17,933 bases of DNA from assembly GCA_003695745.1 (NCBI GenBank), contig RFHW01000045.1, positions 1 through 17,933 on the forward strand, given 5' to 3'. This document shows positions 1 through 8,396 of this stretch, one piece after another. The DNA is from Methanobacteriota archaeon (GTDB lineage: Archaea; Hydrothermarchaeota; Hydrothermarchaeia; Hydrothermarchaeales; SZUA-236). Position numbers and translations under genes: made by a program. Every line of letters begins with the position of its first letter. The first letter of the stretch is position 1. The notes under the pieces were generated by a model that was given only the letters and a program-made list of their open reading frames with translations, was not told where the DNA came from and searched no databases.

Positions 1-141
1 GAATCATATAATCTCGAGTATATCTTTAAAAAAAGAGATCCATTGATTCTTAAGAGTTGGAATTTTGGGATTTTAGGCCATGTATGTGCAACTATCATTT
101 ATCTACTCCCTTTTTTATATCTGTTCTTTTGGATAAAATAA

Positions 142-1281
142 CTAATCACTTTTCAACAGCTTTCGCATCGTGTCAAACCTCACGTCAAGGCCGCTTAGGT
201 TCCGGGTGTAGAATGCGCATTTCGCCGAGTTCGTGCCGATCGATGTGATGCCCATCTCTTCCAGCGGCTGGACCACCATGCATGTGTCGCTGATGATCCT
301 GATGTTGGGGTTTTTGATCCTCTCTGCGATGCGGTGTTTGTTCTGCCGCGCCGTGTAGACCCAGACCTCCCGATCCGGGTTTGCGGCTATGACCTGCCTC
401 ATCTCGTCTATGGTGCAGTGTGGGCAGCCTATGCATATGACGTCGGGGTCCTCGCAGGTGTTAAGCTCCTCCATGACCTCTCTTTTTTCATCCTCCCCGA
501 AATCGATTTCTTCAAGCCCGCCGGTATCGCCTGTTTCGTTGGGCGTCACACCAGCTATGTGGAACATGGTGATCTTGCCTGTTGCAAGGGCTGCGCCAAG
601 GGTCTTCAAACCCTCCACACCCGGTTTTATCCCTTCAAAGATGGGGATGCCGTCGAAGTGCTTGCCCACATAGTAGCCGAGGGCAGAGAAATCCTTTACC
701 GAGGCCAGCTCTGTGGAGACTGACACCCTGAGCGTGGGCAGCCGGTTCTCATCGAGGTGAAGGCCGTATAACGGTGTTCTGCCAGCAATCGCCGAGGCAA
801 GGGCCGTTATGGCGCTCTCCCTGTTTGTCCGCGCCCCTATGACCGAGTTTGCATAGGCGACAGCTGACGATTCCGCCCATGCCACATGCTCTCCAAACCC
901 TGGTTTGTTGCCGGCGAGATAGGGTGTGCAGGTGCATGAAGGGACTGCGCCCATGGCCTCATAGGCCTTCAGGATCTCCCTCTGCTTCCTCAGAAAACCC
1001 TCCGGCACATCACTGTTCTCCAGCTCCAGATCGATCCCTGCGGGGTTGAGGGTTGCAAGGACGCCTGCCCTGGCGTTGAGAGAGGCAAAGTCCTTCAGGA
1101 ACTCAAGCCCGGCATCGCCGATGGTCTTGTAAGAGACGCCTGAGATCTGCACGCTCCTCACCGGTATGAGCCGCTCTGCCCCGTAGATATCGCCAATAGA
1201 GACAAGTATCTCCATTGCTTTCTGAACACCCTCACCCATGTCGCCGGAAAGCATCCGCTCCTCCTCTCTGGTCAGCTCCAT
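142..1281 (-). CDS. Aconitase-X (AcnX) catalytic subunit, probable phosphomevalonate dehydratase large subunit
   Basis: This 379-residue protein is the AcnX/DUF521 catalytic chain. In archaea this chain, with a small swivel-domain subunit, dehydrates (R)-5-phosphomevalonate to trans-anhydromevalonate 5-phosphate in the archaeal mevalonate pathway. Visible family signs are the N-terminal [21 protein letters not shown] block, the SCTCTPYL motif with Cys116 and Cys118, GEHVAWAESSAVAYANSVIGART around 130-152, CIGCPHC with Cys286 and Cys289, and SDTCMV with Cys334. Some of these cysteines should hold the [4Fe-4S] cluster. Length is normal for a stand-alone large subunit. The ATG start overlaps the end of the P-type ATPase by 10 nt, so it is the last gene of the UbiX-UbiD-ATPase-AcnX operon. 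The small subunit (DUF126 type) is not in this window. The pathway assignment rests on the UbiD and UbiX neighbours; AcnX relatives in bacteria act on hydroxyproline derivatives, but that context is absent. Confidence 0.9.
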   Translation of the reverse strand: MELTREEERMLSGDMGEGVQKAMEILVSIGDIYGAERLIPVRSVQISGVSYKTIGDAGLEFLKDFASLNARAGVLATLNPAGIDLELENSDVPEGFLRKQREILKAYEAMGAVPSCTCTPYLAGNKPGFGEHVAWAESSAVAYANSVIGARTNRESAITALASAIAGRTPLYGLHLDENRLPTLRVSVSTELASVKDFSALGYYVGKHFDGIPIFEGIKPGVEGLKTLGAALATGKITMFHIAGVTPNETGDTGGLEEIDFGEDEKREVMEELNTCEDPDVICIGCPHCTIDEMRQVIAANPDREVWVYTARQNKHRIAERIKNPNIRIISDTCMVVQPLEEMGITSIGTNSAKCAFYTRNLSGLDVRFDTMRKLLKSD

Positions 1282-3932
1282 GGGACCACCCGCTTTCTCA
1301 CCTCATCGAAGAGGAAGACAGAGCTCGCCACCGCCGTTGCCAGAAGAAGGTCGCGGGCAGAGAGGGCGACGGTGTCAAAGATGAACTGCAAAAAGGGGAT
1401 GTATATGACGGCCAGCTGCATGAGCATGGAGCCTGCAATTGCAAGGAGCACATATCTGTTCGTGAAAAAGCCGAGTTTAAAGACCGATTTCTCCTCAGAC
1501 CTGCAGTTGAGGGCGTTGAACATCTGGAACAGGACGAAGACGGTGAATGCCATGGTCATGGCCCTCTTCTCAAAACCCGGGTTGGGAGCGCCTGATCTAA
1601 GCTCCCAGAGGAACAATCCCATGGTGCCCAGAAACATGATCAGGGCGCCTGAGAGGACGTTGAGGACCATCCGTCGTGTGACCACAGGCTCCTTTGGATC
1701 GCGGGGCGGTTTTTTCATCACATCCGCATCAAGGGGCTCCACACCGAGGCTCTGGGCAGGCGGCCCGTCCATGATGATGTTGATCCACAGTATCTCGATG
1801 GGGTTCAGGGGCAGGGGCAGGCGAAGGAGCGTGGAAGAGGCTATGACAGAGAGGGCGGCTATGCTCGTGGTCAGCTCAAAGCGGAGGAAGTTCTTGATGT
1901 TGTTGTAGATGGATTTGCCCTCCTCGATGGCGGCGACAATGGTGGCGAAGTTGTCGTCCACAAGTATCATCTCAGCCGCCTCCTTTGCCACATCTGTTCC
2001 TGCCCGCCCCATGGCAACGCCGATGTCAGCGATCTTCAGCGCCGGGGCGTCGTTCACACCGTCGCCGGTCATGGCCGGGATGTGCCCCTTTTTCCTGAAG
2101 GCCTTTACGATCTTCATCTTATGCTCAGGCGACACCCGGTAGAAGACGCTCACCCTGTCAACCACCCCTGCAAGCTCATCCAGATGATGGTTGTCCACAT
2201 CCGTGCCTGACAGGGCGATGCTGCCCTCTTCGAAGAAGTCAAGGCTCTTTGCCACTGCAATGGCCGTCTCCTTTGAGTCGCCTGTGATCATCACCACCTT
2301 CACACCGCTCTGCCGCGCCTTTTTAATGGCCTCCCTAACGCCTCTGCGCGGAGGGTCCATGATGCCTGCAAGGCCGAGGAAGACAAGATCCTCCAGCCTA
2401 TCTCCATAGGCGAGGGCAAGGACCCGGAGCGCTTCACTGGCAAGGGCGCTGTAGGCGCCGAGGATCTCCTCCCGCTTTTTCCTGGAAAGGGATCGGGCGC
2501 CCTCCTCTGAAAAATAGCGGGCGCACATCTCCAGAACCTGCTCAGTTGCGCCCTTTACAAACACCTGCCCCCCCTGGGCTGTCCTGTATCTGACGGCCAT
2601 CCACTTCTTCTCAGAGTCAAAGGGCATCTCCTCGAGCCTCTCCAGCTCCCCCCTCTTATCTTCAAGCCCTGCCTTCAGCGCGGCCGTTAGAAGGGCCCCT
2701 TCCGTGGGCTGGCCGATAAGGCCCTTTTCGCTGAGCTGGGAGTTGTTGCACAGGAGCCCTGTCTCAAGGAGCTTCATGAGATGTCTGTCCTTCTCAGGGT
2801 CGATCCTTTGGCCATCTTTCAGGAAATCACCTTCAACATCGTATCCCACGCCGGTGACCTCGATGATCTCTGAGGTGTATATCTTCCTAACCGTCATCTC
2901 GTTCCGGGTGAGGGTGCCGGTCTTGTCGGTGCAGATGACGGTCGTCGCCCCCAGCGCCTCCACTGCAGGGAGCTTGCGCACTATGGCGTTCCTCTTGGCC
3001 ATCCTCGTCACACCCAGCGCCAGGGTGATGGTCACCACAATGGGCAGACCCTCTGGTATGGCTGCAACGGCAAGGCTCACAGCAACCATGAAGAGCTCCA
3101 GAAAGTCCATCCCCTGAATGGCTCCGAGAACAAATATCACGGTGACAATGGCGATGCCAAAGACCGAGAGCTGCTTCCCAAGCTGGTCAAGCTTCTGCTG
3201 CAGCGGTGTCCTGCGCTCCTCGACCTTCTGGATCATCTGGGATATCTTCCCAAGCTCTGTCATCTCGCCTGTGGCGATGACCACCCCCTTCCCGTTGCCG
3301 TTGGTCACCACCGTGCCCATGTAGGCCATGTTCTTGCGGTCTGCAATGAGGGTGTCCTCCTTTTCAATGGTCCCGGTGAACTTCTCAGACGCCTCGGACT
3401 CGCCAGTGAGTATGGACTCGTCTATCTGGAGGTTCACAGTCTCAATGAGCCGCAGGTCGGCAGGCACCCTGTCGCCGGTGCTCAGGAGAACGATGTCCCC
3501 GGGCACGAGCTCCTCTGCCAGCACCTCAAGGGTCCTGCCCTCCCTTACGACCCTGCATTTGTGGGCTGCAAGCCTCTTTAGAGCCTCAACGGACTTTTCA
3601 GAGCGGTATTCCTGTATGAAGCCGAGGATCGAGACAAGGCTCACAGCCACCGCGATGCCCACCGCATCCGCCACCTCGCCGATGGCGAAGGATATGGCCG
3701 CAGAGATGATGAGAAGCACTATGAGGGGCTCTGTGAACTTCTCCAGGAAAAGCCTCATCCAGGATACCTTCTCCGCCTCCTGCAGGACGTTCTTCCCGCA
3801 CCGCTCCTGCCTCAGCAGGACCTCATGGGCGTCAAGGCCCTTCTCAGAGGTCTTCAGCGTCTCAAGGATGACATCCACATCCCTGAGGAAGGCGTTCTGC
3901 GTGATGTCGTCAGGGTATCTTGGCAGACCCAT
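1272..3932 (-). CDS. P2A-type cation-transporting ATPase, PMR1/SPCA-like (Ca2+/Mn2+)
   Basis: This 886-residue membrane pump hydrolyses ATP to move divalent cations, most likely Ca2+ and/or Mn2+, out of the cytoplasm. All P-type landmarks are intact: actuator TGES at 176-179, PEGLP in M4 at 293-297, phosphorylation site DKTGTLT at 336-342 (Asp336), KGA at 460-462 and hinge TGDGVNDAP at 622-630. The M5-M6 region ([20 protein letters not shown], then [15 protein letters not shown]) matches the secretory-pathway Ca2+/Mn2+ ATPase pattern. Where SERCA pumps have the site-I Asn and Glu in M5, this protein has Ser690 and Ala693. The site-II residues Glu294, Asn718 and Asp722 are present, as is Gln727, the position equivalent to the PMR1 residue tied to Mn2+ selectivity. 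That predicts one ion per cycle. The start overlaps the UbiD gene by 23 nt and has a GGAGG site just upstream. Its position between two isoprenoid genes is unusual. Confidence 0.93.
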   Translation of the reverse strand: MGLPRYPDDITQNAFLRDVDVILETLKTSEKGLDAHEVLLRQERCGKNVLQEAEKVSWMRLFLEKFTEPLIVLLIISAAISFAIGEVADAVGIAVAVSLVSILGFIQEYRSEKSVEALKRLAAHKCRVVREGRTLEVLAEELVPGDIVLLSTGDRVPADLRLIETVNLQIDESILTGESEASEKFTGTIEKEDTLIADRKNMAYMGTVVTNGNGKGVVIATGEMTELGKISQMIQKVEERRTPLQQKLDQLGKQLSVFGIAIVTVIFVLGAIQGMDFLELFMVAVSLAVAAIPEGLPIVVTITLALGVTRMAKRNAIVRKLPAVEALGATTVICTDKTGTLTRNEMTVRKIYTSEIIEVTGVGYDVEGDFLKDGQRIDPEKDRHLMKLLETGLLCNNSQLSEKGLIGQPTEGALLTAALKAGLEDKRGELERLEEMPFDSEKKWMAVRYRTAQGGQVFVKGATEQVLEMCARYFSEEGARSLSRKKREEILGAYSALASEALRVLALAYGDRLEDLVFLGLAGIMDPPRRGVREAIKKARQSGVKVVMITGDSKETAIAVAKSLDFFEEGSIALSGTDVDNHHLDELAGVVDRVSVFYRVSPEHKMKIVKAFRKKGHIPAMTGDGVNDAPALKIADIGVAMGRAGTDVAKEAAEMILVDDNFATIVAAIEEGKSIYNNIKNFLRFELTTSIAALSVIASSTLLRLPLPLNPIEILWINIIMDGPPAQSLGVEPLDADVMKKPPRDPKEPVVTRRMVLNVLSGALIMFLGTMGLFLWELRSGAPNPGFEKRAMTMAFTVFVLFQMFNALNCRSEEKSVFKLGFFTNRYVLLAIAGSMLMQLAVIYIPFLQFIFDTVALSARDLLLATAVASSVFLFDEVRKRVVPWS

Positions 3933-5163
3933 AATCTTCCTCCCTGCCTGCAGGTATGGTGGCGTCTATTCCCACCTTTGTCGTTCTCCCGTCCTCGTCT
4001 GTGGATGGATCGAGGGTGGAGCCACGCATGTCCCGATATATATAGGCGTCTCTGTGCCCCTGGAACCTCGTTGCAAGGGCGAACTCCACGTCCACCGGAT
4101 CGAAGATGTCTATGTCGTCGTCCACGATTATCACGTGCTTCATGCTCGGATGCCCGGCGAAGGCATGGTCGATCACCTTCTTTATGTCTCTTTCCCCTTT
4201 TCCAAGGGAGATCACGCCGTGGAGCCAGTTCCGGCCGCCGTCGGTGAGGCACACGTTCTTCACAGGCGCGACCTCTGCCACGGACTTGAATATCCTTGGC
4301 TCCTGCGGCATCCCCATGAAAAGCCTGTGCTCGGCCCTCGAGGGCAGAAGCGCCTGATATATCGCGTCCTTCCGGTGCGTCACCTTTGTGACCTCGATCA
4401 CAGGCTCCTGCCGGACACGGTCGTAGGTCCCTGTCACATCTGCAAAGGGGCCTTCAGAACGCCGCTCGCCGCAGAGGATCCGGCCCTCTATCACGAACTC
4501 AGATAGGGCGGGCACCTCAACGTCCACTGTCCTGCACCTCACCACCTCAAGGGGATGTCCCATGAGGGCCCCGGCAAGGGCGAACTCATCATAACCCAGG
4601 GGCGGGGAGTAGGAGGCCGCATAGAACAGGGCGGGATGCACACCGATCGATATGGCCACCTCAAGGTCCTCGCCACGCTCCTCGGCCCTGCGGTGGTATT
4701 CGAAGAGGTGCCTTGGCACGATCCTGATGCCGAGACGGTTATCATCGTGGACCATGAGCCTGTGGATGGATGCGTTGCGCCCGTGCTCAGGGTCCTTCGC
4801 TGTCACGATCCCTGCTGTGATGAAAGGCCCGCCGTCCTTTTCGAAATGCCGCAGCACCGGGATGTCATAGAGGCTGCATTCCTCTTCCTGGCAGGGGGCC
4901 TTTTCAACTACCGCAGGCTCCACAGGATTGTCATATGCCTTCAGCACATCCCTGATATACCGGCGGCTGTCTGTTCCAAGGGCCTGATAGATGTCAGCCC
5001 GGTTCCTGACAACATTCCCCACCACCCTGAACCCATAGTCCCTCACCTCTGTGAACAGGAGGGTCTTATCCGGGTTCTCACAGAGGGCGCGGGCTATCTC
5101 AAAATCAACGGAGAGGCCCTTCATCTCCATGGCACGGCCGATATAGCCTCGCAGATCCTTCAT
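3910..5163 (-). CDS. UbiD-family prenyl-FMN decarboxylase, probable anhydromevalonate phosphate decarboxylase
   Basis: This 417-residue protein belongs to the UbiD family, whose members decarboxylate unsaturated acids with prenylated FMN. Beside AcnX it is best read as the enzyme converting trans-anhydromevalonate phosphate to isopentenyl phosphate. Visible motifs are NASIHRLMV at 130-138 (FMN-contacting Asn and Arg), ISIGVHPALFYAA at 171-183, YDEFALAGAL at 191-200 (acidic residues near the catalytic site), and EGR and EGPFADVTG at 226-228 and 237-245, the Glu-containing signature of the family. I chose ATG at 5163 because its ATGA overlaps the UbiX stop codon and a GGAGG site lies 8 nt upstream. 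A GTG at 5178 in the same frame would add only five residues and sits inside that ribosome site. Prenyl-FMN binding in this family uses Mn2+ and K+, which may matter given the downstream ion pump. A UbiD acting in quinone synthesis is the alternative, less likely here. Confidence 0.9.
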   Translation of the reverse strand: MKDLRGYIGRAMEMKGLSVDFEIARALCENPDKTLLFTEVRDYGFRVVGNVVRNRADIYQALGTDSRRYIRDVLKAYDNPVEPAVVEKAPCQEEECSLYDIPVLRHFEKDGGPFITAGIVTAKDPEHGRNASIHRLMVHDDNRLGIRIVPRHLFEYHRRAEERGEDLEVAISIGVHPALFYAASYSPPLGYDEFALAGALMGHPLEVVRCRTVDVEVPALSEFVIEGRILCGERRSEGPFADVTGTYDRVRQEPVIEVTKVTHRKDAIYQALLPSRAEHRLFMGMPQEPRIFKSVAEVAPVKNVCLTDGGRNWLHGVISLGKGERDIKKVIDHAFAGHPSMKHVIIVDDDIDIFDPVDVEFALATRFQGHRDAYIYRDMRGSTLDPSTDEDGRTTKVGIDATIPAGREEDYGSAKIP

Positions 5164-5699
5164 ATCCCCGGCCTCCACCGCCTGTACAGGTCGTTATCTA
5201 TGCCTAGAGAGTCCAGCACCTTGCCAACTATGAAGTCCACCATGTCCTCCACGGTCTCAGGCCGGTGATAGAAGCCGGGCATGGCAGGCAGGATGACCAC
5301 CCCCATCTTTGAGAGCCTGAGCATGTTCTCAAGGTGGATCTGGGAGAGAGGGGTCTCCCGCGGCACCAAAACCAGCTTCTTGCCCTCCTTTATCATCACA
5401 TCCGCCGCCCTTGTGATGATGTTCGAGGCGTAGCCATTGGCAACGGCTGAGAGGGTCTTCATGGAGCACGGTATGATCACCATGGCATCGAATCTGGCAG
5501 AGCCGCTGGCGACCTCGCCGTCCAGCCGGTCCTCATCCATGCACCGGCCTTTCCAGCCGCCCAGCTCATAGGAGGCCACCTTCTTTGCTGCCTCTGATAC
5601 CATGCACACATAGTCAACGCCCATCTCATCGAGCGCTTCCATGAGCCGGACCCCATAGGCAACGCCTGATGCGCCTGTCACAGCCACCGCCATCTTCAT
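5160..5699 (-). CDS. ubiX: Flavin prenyltransferase UbiX
   Basis: This 179-residue protein is UbiX, which joins a dimethylallyl group from dimethylallyl (di)phosphate to FMN, making the prenyl-FMN cofactor of UbiD enzymes. The family signature is complete: TGASG at 8-12 in the flavin-binding Rossmann turn, PCSMKTL at 77-83, PRETPL at 113-118, PAMPGFYHRP at 138-147 and a C-terminal LYRRW at 171-175. I place the start at the ATG at 5699, giving MKMAVAVTGASG. An upstream in-frame start at 5753 would put 18 extra residues before the Rossmann fold and would run through the TATA box at 5723-5733. That box is about 29 nt before the chosen ATG, which suggests a leaderless transcript. It is the first gene of the operon and its stop overlaps the UbiD ATG (ATGA). 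A second ATG at 5693 is possible. Confidence 0.95.
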   Translation of the reverse strand: MKMAVAVTGASGVAYGVRLMEALDEMGVDYVCMVSEAAKKVASYELGGWKGRCMDEDRLDGEVASGSARFDAMVIIPCSMKTLSAVANGYASNIITRAADVMIKEGKKLVLVPRETPLSQIHLENMLRLSKMGVVILPAMPGFYHRPETVEDMVDFIVGKVLDSLGIDNDLYRRWRPGI

Positions 5700-5722
5700 A
5701 AGGGAATGGTATAACCCGGGGA

Positions 5723-5733
5723 CATATATAAAA
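5723..5733 (-). promoter_or_regulatory. TATA box of the ubiX-ubiD-ATPase-acnX operon
   Basis: Read on the minus strand this is TTTTATATATG, close to the archaeal TATA consensus. Its centre lies about 29 nt upstream of the chosen ubiX ATG at 5699, the distance expected when transcription starts at or next to the start codon. No Shine-Dalgarno-like sequence precedes that ATG, which fits a leaderless message. Confidence 0.6.
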
Positions 5734-5765
5734 TATGCCTGGCCTGCTGCCAACGGAGAAAAAAT

Positions 5766-5772
5766 CTATTAA
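5766..5772 (+). promoter_or_regulatory. TATA-like element upstream of the XPD-like helicase gene
   Basis: CTATTAA preceded by a purine/A-rich stretch (GGAGAAAAAAT, a BRE-like context) lies about 28 nt before the helicase ATG at 5797. This is a weaker match than the ubiX box on the opposite strand, but the spacing is the same as at other genes here. No clear ribosome-binding site precedes the ATG. Roughly 30 bp separates the two divergent boxes. Confidence 0.4.
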
Positions 5773-5796
5773 CCCTCGGCCGTCAATGGTGGAACA

Positions 5797-7626
5797 ATGG
5801 TCTTCCCCTATCCTGCATATTACCCGAATCAAAGGGAGATAATCCAGTTCATCTCCAAGGCGGCTGCAGAGGGGAGGAACGCGGTCTTCGAGTCCCCCAC
5901 AGGCTCAGGGAAGACCGTTGCCGTGCTCTCGGCCCTGCTGCCCATTGCAGAGGAGAGGGGGAAAAAGATCCTCTATCTCTGCCGCACCCATGAGCAGATG
6001 GACCGGGTTGTTGAGGAGCTGAAACGCATGGCCGAAGGTCGGGATCTGAAGGGCGTGTCCCTCAAATCCCGCAGAGACCTGTGCCTGAACGAGTTCATCC
6101 ATGAGACGGCCCGCACCGGCGGCGAGGAGAGGTTTGCATGCACCATCCTGAAGAGAGAGGGCAAATGCGTGTATTACAGGAACCTCGAGAGAAGGGCCCC
6201 GGCCTTTGAAGGGCCTATCACTGCAGCGGAGGCGGCAAAGCGCTGCCGTGGTCTATCTGTCTGCCCCTATGAATGGATAAAAGGCCTCTTAGGCGACTGC
6301 AACGTCATAGCATGCAGCTATCTCTATGTCTTTGACCCGGGCATCCGCTCCGCCTTTCTCAGGGCACTGGACAGTTCCCTGTCCATGGAGGACTTCATCC
6401 TCGTCTTGGACGAGGCGCACAACCTCCCCCGGCTGGCGGCAGATATAGCCGGCAACGTGCTGACGGAGTTCGCTGTGTCCCGCGCCCTTAAAGAGGTGGA
6501 TGACCATGGGGTGCCTGATGCAGAGGGCCTTCTGGAGAGGCTCCGGGAGTTCATGGTCCAAAGCGAAGGGATTGAGATGCGGCTCAGAAAAGAGGCGCTT
6601 CTGGACAGGCTCGGCATTGAGCCGGGGGAGGTGGAAAGGCTCGTGGACACTGGCGAGGAGATCAGGAGAAGGAGGCTTGCAGAGGGGAAGCGGCCCGTAT
6701 CATACCTCCATTCATGCGCCTCTTTCCTTGCTCAGTGGATGGATGCCAATGAGGAGGAGTTCGCCTTTTTTTCATCGCAAACAGAGAAGGGGATGCCCTA
6801 TCTTGAGATACTCTCCCTTGAGCCCAAGACCATAACCAGAGCGCCCCTCACAGAGGCCTATCTCTCTGTCCATATGAGCGGCACCCTCACGCCCATAGAG
6901 CCCTACTGCGATGTGGTGGGCGTCGAGAGGTACAGGTCCATGAGCTTTCCCTCACCCTTTCCAAAGGAGAACATCGCCGCCTTTGTGGACGCCACCGTCT
7001 CGACCCTGGGCTCTCTCAGGACCGCTGAGATGTACCGGCGCATCGGAGAGAGGATCGAGGCCCTGCTCTCCATCATACCAGGGAACGTCCTTGTCTTCTT
7101 CCCATCCTATGTGGTGCTCAACGCCGTGGTCGAAAGGGGCGTGGACACCGACAAGGAGGTCTTCATAGAGAGGAGCGCTGCATCCTCAGAGGAGAACAAC
7201 AGGATGATAAGGCGATTCAAAGGATCGGACAACGCCGTGCTCCTGGGGGTGCAGCAGGGCAGGAACAGCGAGGGGCAGGACTTCCCGGGGGCGCAGGCCC
7301 GTGGGGTGATCGTGGTGGGCATACCCTATGCGGTGAAAGGGCCGCGGGTGAAGGCCCAGATAGAGTATTATAACAGGGTGCACAGGGGCTGGTGGGGCAG
7401 ATATCCTCTTGGGGAGTACTACGCCTATTTCCTCCCGGCCTATCGGAGCCTGAACCAGGCTGCTGGGAGGGCCCACCGCAGCCTCAGCGACAAGGCTGCC
7501 ATCATATTCCTTGAGCGGCGGGTCCTCTTTGACGGGAAGGTCTGGGCCAACATCGCGCCCTGGATAAAGGAGAACATCCGTCTCACAGAGGACCTGGAAG
7601 GCGAGGTTGCGGGCTTTTACAGATGA
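5797..7626 (+). CDS. XPD/Rad3-family ATP-dependent DNA helicase with Fe-S domain
   Basis: This 609-residue superfamily 2 helicase resembles archaeal XPD, a 5'-to-3' DNA helicase that needs a [4Fe-4S] cluster. Motif I (Walker A) is SPTGSGKT at 33-40, with Lys39 and Thr40. The Fe-S domain follows with Cys96, Cys115, Cys124 and Cys156 (in CPYEW) as the likely ligands; Cys150 is an extra cysteine nearby. The Cys115-x8-Cys124 spacing fits euryarchaeal XPD. Motif II is DEAH at 205-208. The C-terminal motor domain has LVFFPSYVVLN, a GRNSEGQDFPG segment and motif VI QAAGRAHRS. Length is normal for XPD. It is transcribed alone, divergent from the isoprenoid operon and convergent with the glycosyltransferase gene 20 nt downstream. 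Archaeal XPD is usually linked to DNA repair, though a role in archaeal excision repair is not settled. A DinG-like helicase is a less likely reading. Confidence 0.93.
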   Translation: MVFPYPAYYPNQREIIQFISKAAAEGRNAVFESPTGSGKTVAVLSALLPIAEERGKKILYLCRTHEQMDRVVEELKRMAEGRDLKGVSLKSRRDLCLNEFIHETARTGGEERFACTILKREGKCVYYRNLERRAPAFEGPITAAEAAKRCRGLSVCPYEWIKGLLGDCNVIACSYLYVFDPGIRSAFLRALDSSLSMEDFILVLDEAHNLPRLAADIAGNVLTEFAVSRALKEVDDHGVPDAEGLLERLREFMVQSEGIEMRLRKEALLDRLGIEPGEVERLVDTGEEIRRRRLAEGKRPVSYLHSCASFLAQWMDANEEEFAFFSSQTEKGMPYLEILSLEPKTITRAPLTEAYLSVHMSGTLTPIEPYCDVVGVERYRSMSFPSPFPKENIAAFVDATVSTLGSLRTAEMYRRIGERIEALLSIIPGNVLVFFPSYVVLNAVVERGVDTDKEVFIERSAASSEENNRMIRRFKGSDNAVLLGVQQGRNSEGQDFPGAQARGVIVVGIPYAVKGPRVKAQIEYYNRVHRGWWGRYPLGEYYAYFLPAYRSLNQAAGRAHRSLSDKAAIIFLERRVLFDGKVWANIAPWIKENIRLTEDLEGEVAGFYR

Positions 7627-7646
7627 CGAGGTCCAGTGTATGGGGC

Positions 7647-8396
7647 CTATCTCTTCACGATCCTCCTGTTCCTCTCGCCTCCCCTCTGGGCACGGACCTC
7701 AAGGCCCATCTCCCTCACCGTTTGTATGGTGTTACGGGGAAGCTGGTAGTCACCGCATTCTGCGGCATATTCCATTGCCTGAATGGCACATATGAATGTT
7801 GCAAGGTCCCCTGCCACATCGATGTCGGTGAGCTCCTCAAGGAGAAGAAGGCGCAGGCCCCTTTTTCTGGCAAGCCCTGTGAGGTTGTCCATCTCAACAC
7901 CGGCTGTAAAGACGCCTGTGAAGTCAAGAGGCCTGGTGACACCTACCAGATAGACGCCTCCCTCGCCAGAGGGGCCGAGGACCATGCCGCCCTCCCTCCT
8001 CAGGAAACCAAAGCCCCTGTTGATGGTCCTGGGCTGGATATGGGGCAGGTCGCTGCCGATGACAATGACGCTCTGGCACTCCCTTAAAACACTCTCCACT
8101 GCCTTTGTGAACCTCTCGTCAAAGTCACGGCCTTCCTGTGGGAAAAGCCTGACCCCTGCAGGCCCTCTCTCGCCAACAAACCCCTCCATAACATTGCCGC
8201 TCCCAGCAGGGTGGTAGGAGAGATAGATCTGGTCCGCCTCTGTCCTCTCAGCGGCTGCCAGCACATCGGCGAGAAAGGACTCATAGAGCCTGAGCACCTC
8301 CCTGTCGCAGAGGGGAGTGCCGGCCTTCAGCCGCGTCTTCACAAGCCCCTTTACCGGCGCCTTTGCAAAGACAAGCAGCCCATCTCTCCCTTTCAT
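7647..8396 (-). CDS. DUF2064/TIGR04282-type GT-A nucleotide-sugar transferase
   Basis: This 249-residue soluble protein shows the signature of the TIGR04282/DUF2064 family, related to GT-A glycosyltransferases and nucleotidyltransferases. The N-terminal nucleotide loop is LLVFAKAPVKGLVKTRL at 7-23; GSDLPH at 114-119 holds the metal-binding Asp116; GPSGEGGVYLVG at 141-152 corresponds to the family's usual GPxxDGGYYLIG, with Glu in place of the common Asp. The last 50 residues or so are basic (RGGERNRRIVKR) and look like a lineage-specific tail. Its ATG overlaps the mptE stop as ATGA, so the two are translationally coupled. The family name refers to arsenosugar synthesis in bacteria, but no arsenic gene is adjacent. 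Coupling to mptE makes a role in side-chain assembly of a pterin or related coenzyme a possible but unproven idea. It also resembles CofC-type guanylyltransferases in fold, though the N-terminal motif is DUF2064. Confidence 0.8.
   Translation of the reverse strand: MKGRDGLLVFAKAPVKGLVKTRLKAGTPLCDREVLRLYESFLADVLAAAERTEADQIYLSYHPAGSGNVMEGFVGERGPAGVRLFPQEGRDFDERFTKAVESVLRECQSVIVIGSDLPHIQPRTINRGFGFLRREGGMVLGPSGEGGVYLVGVTRPLDFTGVFTAGVEMDNLTGLARKRGLRLLLLEELTDIDVAGDLATFICAIQAMEYAAECGDYQLPRNTIQTVREMGLEVRAQRGGERNRRIVKR

Noticed and set aside
1..98. Minus-strand frame from an ATG at 98 open to the window edge, with GGGAG upstream.
   Set aside because: Only 32 codons, AT-rich composition unlike the neighbours, no recognisable motif, and the nearby TATA-like sequence is too close to the ATG to start transcription before it.
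3328..4506. Plus-strand open frame of 392 codons opposite the ATPase and UbiD genes.
   Set aside because: It crosses two well-supported minus-strand genes, its protein is low in structure and repetitive in Ser/Arg, and it looks like a codon-bias shadow.
4555..5268. Plus-strand frame of 237 codons opposite ubiD.
   Set aside because: It is the antisense of conserved UbiD and UbiX motifs, with no recognisable domain.
7627..7646. Possible terminator between the convergent helicase and glycosyltransferase genes.
   Set aside because: The 20-bp gap has no T run or clear hairpin.
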